This document shows, piece by piece, positions 1 to 5,290 of a stretch of DNA of 9,773 nt. The position numbers and the translations under genes were made by a program. The notes beneath the pieces were generated by a model. It was not told the DNA's origin and searched no databases. It saw only the letters and a list, made by a program, of their open reading frames with translations. Origin of the DNA: an uncultured Lachnospiraceae bacterium. GTDB lineage: Bacteria; Bacillota; Clostridia; Lachnospirales; Lachnospiraceae. Each line of letters opens with the position of its first letter. Position 1 is the first letter of the stretch. The DNA is taken from contig USSP01000046.1 in assembly GCA_900557385.1 (NCBI GenBank), forward strand, positions 1 through 9,773. Reading direction: 5' to 3'.

Positions 1-1
1 C

Positions 2-61
2 GATGAAGTCCTCCGGGAGTTGGAGGAAGAAAAACAGAATAAAGAAGAAAAAACAGCATAG
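2..61 (+). CDS. 3' end of an unidentified gene (partial)
   Basis: An open frame enters from the left edge and ends at TAG 59-61, giving 19 residues (DEVLRELEEEKQNKEEKTA) that are very rich in Glu and Lys. Such a charged helical tail is typical of a protein C-terminus, but it is too short to assign a family. A second open frame starting at base 3 gives a less natural basic peptide, so the reading frame is not certain. The gene ends about 40 bp before the promoter of the next unit, and I see no clear terminator between them. Confidence 0.5.
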   Translation, partial: DEVLRELEEEKQNKEEKTA

Positions 62-101
62 AATACTTCTGAGCGGGTATGGCTAAGAATGTTTTGGCGT
101 A

Positions 102-130
102 TTGACAGGACATTTAAAATGACGTATACT
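102..130 (+). promoter_or_regulatory. Near-consensus sigma-A promoter of the small RNA
   Basis: A perfect -35 box TTGACA (102-107) and a -10 box TATACT (125-130) are separated by exactly 17 bp. Transcription should begin around 136-138, which leaves about 87 nt before the ATG of the HEPN gene. This is the best promoter in the window. It sits so that a short untranslated RNA is made ahead of the toxin-like gene. Confidence 0.85.
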
Positions 131-136
131 AAGCTC

Positions 137-204
137 AGTGATCGTTCTGTAGAAACTTGAGAAGCCTACAGGCGGGGGAGAGCCTGCGGGTCTCTCCCTC
201 TTTT
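137..204 (+). ncRNA. Putative AbiF-type structured small RNA (antitoxin candidate)
   Basis: About 68 nt lie between a strong promoter and a T-rich stop. A first hairpin pairs CTGTAG (147-152) with CTACAG (166-171). A second pairs 174-184 with 189-200: GGGAGAG/CTCTCCC, a bulged T191, CC/GG, plus G-U and G-C pairs at its base. Its loop TGCG closed by C-G is a UNCG-type stable tetraloop. The run TCTTTT follows directly, so the second hairpin can also act as an intrinsic terminator. From memory, comparative genomics has described an 'abiF' RNA motif with stable tetraloops just upstream of abiF-like genes, proposed as an RNA antitoxin. Position, size and fold fit that; family membership is my inference, since no covariance model could be run. 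Confidence 0.68.
174..204 (+). terminator. Hairpin plus TCTTTT, terminator-like end of the small RNA
   Basis: An eleven-pair stem with one bulge and a UGCG tetraloop is followed by TCTTTT at 199-204. The T-run is short, so termination is probably partial. Readthrough would supply mRNA for the downstream HEPN gene, because no second promoter is visible between 205 and 223. This would keep the RNA in excess over the toxin-like protein. Confidence 0.55.
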
Positions 205-223
205 CGTTTCAGGGGGGGGAAGG

Positions 224-1177
224 ATGCAGACACCTAAGAAATTTTCTACATTCAGCCAGCAGGTGGACTGGATTATAGATGAAAAAGGTATTATTGTAAC
301 AGATAGAGACCATGCAGAAGATGTATTACATCACATAGGATATTTTCCTTTAATGGGTGGATACAAGCATTTATTCCGAGTGCCATATACGAAAGGATAT
401 AAGCTGGGAACCAGTTTTGACGAAATAGTGAGTCTATATCAGTTCGATGCTGAATTGCGAGAACTGTTTTTTAAATACTTGTTACAGATTGAGAGACATT
501 TACGTTCGTTAATGTCTTACTATTTTACGGAAACTTATGGTTCAGAGCAAGGCAAGTATCTGGATGCAGATAATTATAATAATATTAGGCGTAATCGAGA
601 AACCATAGGTAGACTTATTGCGACACTCTATCGAGCAACGACCACAACAGATTATGCATATATCAATTATTATCGTAATACTTATGGAGAGATACCTCTT
701 TGGGTGCTGACGAATGTACTGACCTTTGGTAATTTGTCTAAGATGTTTCAAGTGTTTCCACAGTCGTTGAAGTCAAAAGTATCGAAAAATTTTACACCCT
801 TAAATCAGCATCAGATGGAGCAGTTTTTGTCTGTTCTTACAAAATTTAGAAATGTTTGTGCGCATGGGGAACGCTTATTTACTTATAGAACCGTAGATGC
901 GATTGCCGATACTCCGTTACATAAAAAGTTATCATTGCCCAAACGTGGTAATCAGTATGAAAAAGGAAAGCAGGATTTATTTGCGGTTGTAATTGCGTTC
1001 AGATATTTTTTACCCAAACAAGATTTTCTTGCTTTTAAGAGAAAGCTAATGAAGGAGATTGATAAAGTCAGTCAATCAGTTGTTCATATAAGTGAGAAAG
1101 AATTGTTGGAAAGGATGGGGTTCCCGGAAAATTGGAAAGATATTACAAAATATAGATTAACAGGTCATTTAAATTAA
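224..1177 (+). CDS. Abi_2 family (AbiD/AbiF-like) HEPN protein
   Basis: This 317-aa protein has the usual length of the Abi_2 family, which protects against phage by abortive infection. The N-terminus (QVDWIIDEKGIIV, then IGYFPLMGGY around residues 38-47) and the segment IERHLRSLMSYYFTETYG (89-106) are typical of the family, as is the region GEIPLWVLTNVLTFGNLSKM (155-174). Near residue 209 there is FRNVCAHGERL, which holds the R-X4-H motif (R209, H214) of HEPN ribonucleases; I infer that it cleaves RNA when activated. The ATG follows a G8 tract and AAGG, and there is no better in-frame start. The gene is visibly AT-rich compared with degV and the EPS genes, which suggests transfer. It sits directly behind a structured small RNA, as expected for an RNA-antitoxin pair. 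AbiD, AbiD1 and AbiF cannot be told apart by eye. Confidence 0.88.
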   Translation: MQTPKKFSTFSQQVDWIIDEKGIIVTDRDHAEDVLHHIGYFPLMGGYKHLFRVPYTKGYKLGTSFDEIVSLYQFDAELRELFFKYLLQIERHLRSLMSYYFTETYGSEQGKYLDADNYNNIRRNRETIGRLIATLYRATTTTDYAYINYYRNTYGEIPLWVLTNVLTFGNLSKMFQVFPQSLKSKVSKNFTPLNQHQMEQFLSVLTKFRNVCAHGERLFTYRTVDAIADTPLHKKLSLPKRGNQYEKGKQDLFAVVIAFRYFLPKQDFLAFKRKLMKEIDKVSQSVVHISEKELLERMGFPENWKDITKYRLTGHLN

Positions 1178-1179
1178 AA

Positions 1180-1248
1180 CTTCCTTGTGTTATCCCACTT
1201 TCTATATTAAACTGTAGAAGAGAGCGGGAGACACAAGGAGGTTTTTTT
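1180..1248 (+). promoter_or_regulatory. Long leader hairpin covering the degV ribosome binding site, ending in T7
   Basis: The stretch 1180-1190 (CTTCCTTGTGT) pairs with 1231-1241 (ACACAAGGAGG) with one G-U pair. TCCC (1193-1196) pairs with GGGA (1226-1229), and TTCTA (1200-1204) pairs with TAGAA (1215-1219). The 3' arm contains the AAGGAGG Shine-Dalgarno of degV (1235-1241), and seven T (1242-1248) follow immediately before the ATG. The element can therefore be an intrinsic terminator for the HEPN gene, a translation-blocking leader for degV, or both. No convincing promoter is visible inside it; TATATT at 1203-1208 lacks a good -35. Confidence 0.6.
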
Positions 1249-2133
1249 ATGAGTGACTATATCATCAGCTGTTGTTCTACGGCAGATCTGCTGGAACAGC
1301 GTTTTCTTGACCGGAATATTTCCTATATCTGTTTCCATTATGAACTGGATGGCAAGCAGTATATGGATGATCTGGGGAAAAGCATGCCTTTTGATAAATT
1401 CTATAAAGCGATGCAGGACGGTGCCGAGACCAAGACTTCACAGGTCAACGTGGATGAGTTCTGCAACTATTTCGAGCCTTTCTTAAAAGAAGGAAAGGAT
1501 ATTTTGCATGTGACCCTGTCCAGTGGTATTTCCGGCGTACTAAATTCCGCCATGATCGCCAAGGATATGATGGAAGAGAAATATCCGGAACGTAAGGTTT
1601 ATATTGTGGATTCTTTGAATGCTTCTGCAGGCTACGGCATGCTTATGGACAAGCTGGCAGATCTTCGTGACGAAGGAATGTCTGTGGATGAGCTGTACCA
1701 GTGGACGGAGACACACAAGCTGGAAGCCAACGCATGGTTTTTCTCCACCGATCTTACCTTCTATATTAAAGGAGGAAGAATTTCCAAAACTTCCGGTTTT
1801 GTAGGCGGGATGCTGGGGATCTGTCCGTTACTCAATATCAATGCAGAAGGGAAGCTGATTCCCCGCAGTAAGATCCGTGGCAAAAACAGAGTGATCCGCA
1901 CAATCGTCGATCGCATGGAAGAATACGCTGAGAACGGAACCGACTACGATGGCAAAGTATTTCTTTCCAATTCGGCTTGTCTGGAAGATGCGGAAAGTGT
2001 GGCTGCTCTGATAAAAGAACGTTTTCATAAAGTCGGAGCAATTGAAATCAGCAGTGTGGGAACGACCATCGGAAGTCATACCGGTCCCGGCACGGTAGCC
2101 CTGTTTTTCTGGGGAAAAGAAAGAACATTATAA
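1249..2133 (+). CDS. DegV family fatty-acid-binding protein (FakB-like)
   Basis: This cytosolic 294-aa protein belongs to the DegV family, which binds a fatty acid and, in the FakA/FakB system, presents it to a kinase. Family marks are TSQ (T63-Q65) at the lipid head-group site, SSGISGVLNSA (91-101), VDSLNASAGYG (120-130), YIKGGRIS (around 172-179), the core GGMLGICPLLNI (around 186-197) and the C-terminal SHTGPGTVALFF with H277. T63, a Ser of the SSG loop and H277 correspond to the residues that contact the carboxylate in studied FakB proteins. The length is normal. The N-terminus reads SCCSTADL where many members have an Asp-Ser pair. The start is fixed by AAGGAGG seven bases upstream, inside the leader hairpin. 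No fakA-like partner lies in the window. Confidence 0.92.
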   Translation: MSDYIISCCSTADLLEQRFLDRNISYICFHYELDGKQYMDDLGKSMPFDKFYKAMQDGAETKTSQVNVDEFCNYFEPFLKEGKDILHVTLSSGISGVLNSAMIAKDMMEEKYPERKVYIVDSLNASAGYGMLMDKLADLRDEGMSVDELYQWTETHKLEANAWFFSTDLTFYIKGGRISKTSGFVGGMLGICPLLNINAEGKLIPRSKIRGKNRVIRTIVDRMEEYAENGTDYDGKVFLSNSACLEDAESVAALIKERFHKVGAIEISSVGTTIGSHTGPGTVALFFWGKERTL

Positions 2134-2146
2134 ATGTAAATGTAAA

Positions 2147-2187
2147 AATCCAGGTAATGGCCACCAATACATTACCCGGATTTTTTT
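2147..2187. terminator. Bidirectional terminator between degV and the HTH gene
   Basis: AATCC-A-GGTAATG (2147-2159) pairs with CATTACC-C-GGATT (2170-2182), with a single A/C mismatch and a 10-nt loop. T7 (2181-2187) follows on the plus strand. The A5 run at 2144-2148 gives a T-run on the minus strand. It therefore ends degV on one side and the converging HTH gene, whose stop codon is at 2186-2188, on the other. Confidence 0.9.
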
Positions 2188-2419
2188 AATTCTTTATGCT
2201 GCGCGGATATGGCTTTTTCACATTGGTTAATCCCAACAGATAATCCGTACTGGTATTATGATAGGATGCTAATTTAATCAAAATTTCAGTAGGAATATCA
2301 TTGGTTCCGGTTTCATATTTGGAATAACCGGTTTGGGACATGCCCAGGATAGCCGCCATTTGTGACTGGTTCAGATCCGCGTCTTCACGTAAATCTCTAA
2401 TGCGAGAATACATAGGCAC
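2186..2419 (-). CDS. XRE-family helix-turn-helix regulator
   Basis: This 77-aa DNA-binding protein is a single Cro/CI-type HTH domain. Residues 5-60 carry the family pattern: RIRDLREDADLNQSQMAAIL, then GMSQTGYSKYETGTNDIPTE with the recognition helix around SQTGYSKYE, and LIKLASYHNTSTDYLLGLT. No sensor or protease domain follows, so it resembles a small repressor. The start is a GTG (2417-2419) placed 8 nt after AAGGAG (2428-2433 on the plus strand); the ATG six bases further in (2411-2413) would have a poor spacing of 14. Its promoter carries a 19-bp palindrome that recurs at the lipoprotein gene and the EPS operon, so it probably regulates itself and those genes. The DNA target is my inference. 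Confidence 0.88.
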   Translation of the reverse strand: MPMYSRIRDLREDADLNQSQMAAILGMSQTGYSKYETGTNDIPTEILIKLASYHNTSTDYLLGLTNVKKPYPRSIKN

Positions 2420-2484
2420 TACATCAACTCCTTCCCAGTATTATGCGCTAATTTAATAATATCTAATATAAAAATCTCCACATA

Positions 2485-2513
2485 TGTATAACCCAAAACG
2501 GATTATGCTTAAA
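2485..2513 (-). promoter_or_regulatory. Probable promoter of the HTH gene
   Basis: Reading the minus strand, TTTAAG (2513-2508) and TATACA (2490-2485) are 17 bp apart. The boxes are only moderate matches to consensus. However, the register relative to the palindrome is the same as in the EPS promoter at 3331-3359, which makes the call more credible. The leader would be about 58 nt, from near 2478 to the GTG. The rest of the 2420-2610 gap holds only the operator and the lipoprotein terminator. Confidence 0.5.
2488..2506. promoter_or_regulatory. Operator-like palindrome, copy 1 (HTH promoter)
   Basis: The 19-bp element ATAACC-CAAAACG-GATTAT has half-sites that are inverted copies with one mismatch. 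It shares 17 of 19 bases with copy 3 at 3338-3356, including the whole left half and most of the spacer. It lies between the proposed -35 and -10 of the regulator gene, which suggests autorepression. Confidence 0.65.
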
Positions 2514-2554
2514 ACGATGTCATAGGAAGAAATTGCGCTATTTGTAGCATACAA

Positions 2555-2585
2555 AAAAGCCAACTGTAAGCAACAGTTGGCTTTT
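2555..2585. terminator. Strong terminator of the lipoprotein gene
   Basis: GCCAACTGT (2559-2567) and ACAGTTGGC (2573-2581) form a perfect 9-bp stem with a 5-nt loop. It is extended by A4/T4, and the A-run at 2553-2558 gives T6 on the minus strand. It lies about 26 bp past the stop codon of the minus-strand lipoprotein gene. The T4 on the plus strand would also allow some termination in the other direction. Confidence 0.92.
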
Positions 2586-2610
2586 AATGTAAACGTATAA
2601 CAATTTTTAC

Positions 2611-3204
2611 TTATTCCATGGAGGAAGAATCTGTACGGGCAAGCTCGGCTCCGGTTTCTGCATTTTTGTAAACAACCGTGGTCACCGCCTCATCGGCAGG
2701 AACCCCCATATAAATCTGATACTTGTTTCCGATGGTATAGAAGGAAAGCATCAAGGTGGATTCGTAGAGATTCGGTTTATCGGTATTCAGAAAAATCGTA
2801 AACTCTGTAGCATCCTCATTTACGGTAATGTCGGTGATGTCAGGATAGTAATACTTGTCTGCCAGTACGGAAGAAATACTTTCTTCCAGCTCCTTTGTAA
2901 TTTCGTTGACCACCTCAGTACGGGTATTTCCCTGCATTTCATAGGTAATCATGGGAGGCTGGGAAGAGTCTGTTTCGTCGGTTTCCCGGGAAGCATCTGC
3001 ATTCGGCGTAACCGGCAAAAGCAGGTCAGCCTCATCACCTACCAGCGTGGAAGGAATGGAAATTGTAGCATCCGGCAGATCGGCAACCTCCTTCATCACA
3101 TTAACATCTGCCGGTTCCTTTTCCTTACCACATCCGGATAAAAAAAATACCCCAAAGGTGAGTAACAAAAAAAATCTAACAATATTTACACAATTCGCTT
3201 TCAT
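2611..3204 (-). CDS. Small secreted lipoprotein of unknown function
   Basis: The protein is 197 aa when started at ATG 3204. Residues 1-25 form a lipoprotein signal: MKANCVNIVR, a hydrophobic stretch FFLLLTFGVFF, then the lipobox LSGC with C25 as the lipid-bearing residue. An acidic, Ser/Thr-rich linker (about 30-92) leads to a compact C-terminal domain (about 95-185). That domain has an amphipathic helix EVVNEITKELEESISSVLAD followed by a likely beta-rich part (ITDITVNEDATEFTIFLNT, LMLSFYTIGNKYQIYMG). I do not recognise the family. The open frame continues upstream to 3408, but an in-frame lipobox, and the EPS promoter lying in that extension, favour the 3204 start; an ATG at 3234 is possible. 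It is divergent from the EPS operon and shares an operator-like site, so a surface role linked to EPS is plausible. Confidence 0.75.
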   Translation of the reverse strand: MKANCVNIVRFFLLLTFGVFFLSGCGKEKEPADVNVMKEVADLPDATISIPSTLVGDEADLLLPVTPNADASRETDETDSSQPPMITYEMQGNTRTEVVNEITKELEESISSVLADKYYYPDITDITVNEDATEFTIFLNTDKPNLYESTLMLSFYTIGNKYQIYMGVPADEAVTTVVYKNAETGAELARTDSSSME

Positions 3205-3210
3205 GGGCAC

Positions 3211-3216
3211 ATTATA
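3211..3216 (-). promoter_or_regulatory. Candidate -10 box of the lipoprotein gene
   Basis: On the minus strand a perfect TATAAT lies six bases before the ATG at 3204, which would place the transcription start at or next to the start codon and give a leaderless mRNA. The matching -35 (around TATTCA, 17 bp upstream) is weak and overlaps operator copy 2. An alternative -10 is TATTCA at 3239-3234. Confidence 0.4.
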
Positions 3217-3236
3217 ACATGAAAATAAAAACATGA

Positions 3237-3255
3237 ATAGCCTAAAATGGGTTAT
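3237..3255. promoter_or_regulatory. Operator-like palindrome, copy 2 (upstream of the lipoprotein gene)
   Basis: ATAGCC-TAAAATG-GGTTAT (19 bp) keeps the same 6-7-6 spacing as the other two copies, with one mismatch between half-sites and an A-rich spacer centre. It lies about 33 bp upstream of the lipoprotein start codon on the minus strand, where it would overlap the -35 region of that promoter. Confidence 0.55.
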
Positions 3256-3308
3256 TAAAACGGTTTTATTTCCCGTAAAATAACGAAAACCTACAATTTT
3301 CAAACAAA

Positions 3309-3326
3309 TATTACACTTTTGTAATA
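3309..3326. promoter_or_regulatory. Second, different palindrome upstream of the EPS promoter
   Basis: TATTAC-ACTTTT-GTAATA is a perfect inverted repeat (6-6-6). It ends four bases before the -35 box of the EPS operon. It differs in sequence from the three-copy operator, so it may bind another regulator, perhaps an activator given its position. I see no second copy in the window. Confidence 0.35.
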
Positions 3327-3330
3327 AAAC

Positions 3331-3359
3331 TTGACTTATAACCCAAAACAGGTTATATT
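3331..3359 (+). promoter_or_regulatory. EPS operon promoter
   Basis: TTGACT (3331-3336) and TATATT (3354-3359) are separated by 17 bp. Transcription would begin near 3366, giving a leader of about 15 nt that still includes GAGGG (3372-3376) before the ATG at 3381. An operator-like palindrome fills the spacer and touches the -10 box. No other good promoter is visible in the downstream plus-strand genes, which are closely packed. Confidence 0.75.
3338..3356. promoter_or_regulatory. Operator-like palindrome, copy 3 (inside the EPS promoter)
   Basis: ATAACC-CAAAACA-GGTTAT has perfectly inverted 6-bp half-sites separated by 7 bp. It occupies the spacer between -35 and -10 and includes the first three bases of the -10 box, so a bound protein would block RNA polymerase. 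This is the most symmetrical of the three copies. Confidence 0.7.
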
Positions 3360-3380
3360 TATGTCGAGAATGAGGGAAAA

Positions 3381-4577
3381 ATGTTGGAAACTGTGACCAT
3401 GAAACCAAGAGAAGCTACCAATTCCAAAAAGAAGAAAAGAAGAAAAAAGAAGCACGCCGGAAACCGTGTGCTTAAAATATTAGGTATTCTGACAGCGTTA
3501 ATTGCCAGTATTGCAGCGGTGCTATGTCTGGCTTTTGTTGTGCTGTATAAGAGCGGAGAAGCAAGCCTTGCCAATGCCGTGGAAAAGAAAGCACCGACGG
3601 CAGAGGGCTTTGATGAGGAAGAAGCACTCCTTGCGAAGGAAAAGGCAGGACTCGCCACGGTCACCTGGCAGGATGACTGGGTGGCACTGGATGGAAAAGC
3701 CTATGAATATGATGAAAATATTATCAACCTGCTTTTCCTGGGAATCGACCGTGCCGGCTCTATTTCCACGGAAACGAACCTGGATAACTGGAAAGCCGGA
3801 CAGGCAGATGCCATTTTTATTCTTTCTTTAAATCCAGACAAAAAAACAATTCGCATTGTGGGCATTCCCCGTAATTCCATGGTGGATGTGGACATTTATG
3901 ACCAGAATGCCAGACAGATGGAAACTATCCATAATCAGATCTGCCTCCAGTACGGCTATGCCGGCGGTGGGGAAAACGGACTGCATGCCATGAAGGATGC
4001 TGCTTCCAAACTGATGTATGATTTACCCATTCACGGAGCCTTTGCCATCGGCTACGATGCCGTTTCCATTATCAATGACAAGGTAGGTGGCGTGGATGTG
4101 GAGGTTCTGGAGGATATGCCGGAGAAAAACAAAGCCTTTGTACTGGGGAATACCGTTCATCTGGACGGCAAGCTGGCTTTACAGTATGTGCGGGAAAGGG
4201 ACTATTACCAGCTGGGAAGCCCTACACTGCGTCTGAAGAGACAGAAGCAGTATATCACGGCCCTGATCCAGGCGGCGAAGACCTGTGTGAAGCAGAATCC
4301 TTTACTGGTAACCGATTTGTATAATTCCATTACCAAATATATGAATACAGATGTGACGGTGGATGAAGCAGTCTATCTGGTGAGACAGGCTTTGGACTAT
4401 CAGTTTGACGGGGATTCCTTTTATCTGCTACAGGGGGATGATGTATCCGTTCCTTTTACGAGGAAGGATGGCACGGAAGATTTCTATGATGATTACTATC
4501 TGCGGGAGGATAGTATCCGACAGGTTATGATCGATGCCTTTTATGATGAGGTGAAGATCGATGAAGACGGTCGTTAG
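3381..4577 (+). CDS. LCP (LytR-CpsA-Psr) family glycopolymer ligase
   Basis: LCP enzymes move a polyprenyl-phosphate-linked polymer (capsule, EPS or teichoic acid) onto peptidoglycan outside the membrane. This 398-aa protein has a very basic cytosolic start (KKKKRRKKK, 16-24), one membrane segment (about 31-56) and an extracellular LCP domain (about 112-300). Visible family motifs are NLLFLGIDR (116-124), QADAIFILSLNP (141-152) with D143, RIVGIPRNSMVDV (158-170) with R164, GYDAVSIINDKVGGVDVEV (224-242), and YVRERD (269-274) followed by LRLKRQKQ (283-290). These Asp and Arg residues match those that bind metal and pyrophosphate in studied members. A C-terminal extension of about 95 residues follows. 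It is the first gene of the EPS operon, directly behind its promoter, so EPS or capsule attachment is its likely job. Confidence 0.93.
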   Translation: MLETVTMKPREATNSKKKKRRKKKHAGNRVLKILGILTALIASIAAVLCLAFVVLYKSGEASLANAVEKKAPTAEGFDEEEALLAKEKAGLATVTWQDDWVALDGKAYEYDENIINLLFLGIDRAGSISTETNLDNWKAGQADAIFILSLNPDKKTIRIVGIPRNSMVDVDIYDQNARQMETIHNQICLQYGYAGGGENGLHAMKDAASKLMYDLPIHGAFAIGYDAVSIINDKVGGVDVEVLEDMPEKNKAFVLGNTVHLDGKLALQYVRERDYYQLGSPTLRLKRQKQYITALIQAAKTCVKQNPLLVTDLYNSITKYMNTDVTVDEAVYLVRQALDYQFDGDSFYLLQGDDVSVPFTRKDGTEDFYDDYYLREDSIRQVMIDAFYDEVKIDEDGR

Positions 4578-4622
4578 ATCCGCCAGGATTTGATGATAAA
4601 TAAAATAAGGAGGTAAAAACCA

Positions 4623-5279
4623 ATGAAGAAGAAAGTTATGGCTATGGCACTGACCGTTGCCCTGACACTGTCCATGAGCATGACCGCTTTTGCTGCAAGT
4701 TCTACAACTTCCAGTAACTCCGGTAATTCCGGCAGCTCCAGCAGTGCCGCTGCTACTATCACAGCAACAGTAGCAACTACACCCGCTGTTGACAAGGCTG
4801 CACCGGGACAGGTGGTTAATACCGATACCGTATCTGTAGCTGTAGTAGCTGCTGACGGTTCCGTACAGACAACCAACCTGACTGCTTATGTCGCAACCGC
4901 AGAGAAAAATGTAGTTGCCCTGACAGCAACCAGTGAGGACGCAGGCACCGCTGTTTCTGCGCTGATGACCACTCCTGCAACTCCTATGTTCCAGGCTACC
5001 ATCAATGCATTGAACGGCAAAGCTGCCATCAACAACTGCGGTACGGTAAAGACCAAGGCTGTTGCTAAGGATGCTTTCGGTAATGTCATTGCTTCCGCAG
5101 GAAGCATGAAGGCAAAAGGTGTAACCAATGGTTCCCTTGTAATGCTGATGAGCGTTAATGCCGATGGCACCGTTGAGTTCGTTGAGGGTGTGGTTGATCC
5201 TGTTACAGGTGAGATCCTCGGCGCATTCAAAGGAACTCCTAAGACCATCAGTGTCTTAGTATTCGTTCCTGCAGTTTAA
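4623..5279 (+). CDS. Secreted protein of unknown function, lacking Arg, His and Trp
   Basis: The 218-aa product starts with a clear Sec signal peptide: MKKK, a hydrophobic core, and AFA-A with likely cleavage after residue 24. A Ser-rich low-complexity stretch (26-42) and an Ala/Thr/Val-rich, probably beta-rich body follow. The whole protein has no Arg, His or Trp, and only one Cys (around residue 138, INNCGT). There is no sortase motif, membrane anchor or known wall-binding repeat. A textbook AAGGAGGT (4607-4614) eight bases upstream points to high expression. I do not recognise the family. Its place between the LCP ligase and the SH3b protein suggests an extracellular part of the EPS system, for example a matrix or assembly protein; that is inference only. 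Confidence 0.85.
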   Translation: MKKKVMAMALTVALTLSMSMTAFAASSTTSSNSGNSGSSSSAAATITATVATTPAVDKAAPGQVVNTDTVSVAVVAADGSVQTTNLTAYVATAEKNVVALTATSEDAGTAVSALMTTPATPMFQATINALNGKAAINNCGTVKTKAVAKDAFGNVIASAGSMKAKGVTNGSLVMLMSVNADGTVEFVEGVVDPVTGEILGAFKGTPKTISVLVFVPAV

Positions 5280-5290
5280 GAGAAATTCAT

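Noticed and set aside
1203..1208. TATATT as -10 box of a degV promoter
   Set aside because: No acceptable -35 lies 16-18 bp upstream, and the bases are part of the leader hairpin, so I did not call a promoter.
2134..2146. Short TAAATG repeats after degV
   Set aside because: There are only two units next to the terminator in AT-rich sequence; no repeat array or CRISPR structure is present here or elsewhere in the window.
3205..3408. N-terminal extension of the lipoprotein frame up to 3408
   Set aside because: The extension would run through the EPS promoter and both operator-like sites and overlap the LCP start. A complete lipoprotein signal peptide begins at 3204.
4886..5248. Minus-strand open frames opposite the secreted-protein gene (also 4574-4876)
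   Set aside because: They are antisense shadows of a low-complexity Ala/Thr/Val-rich gene. They have no convincing ribosome binding site and no recognisable domain.
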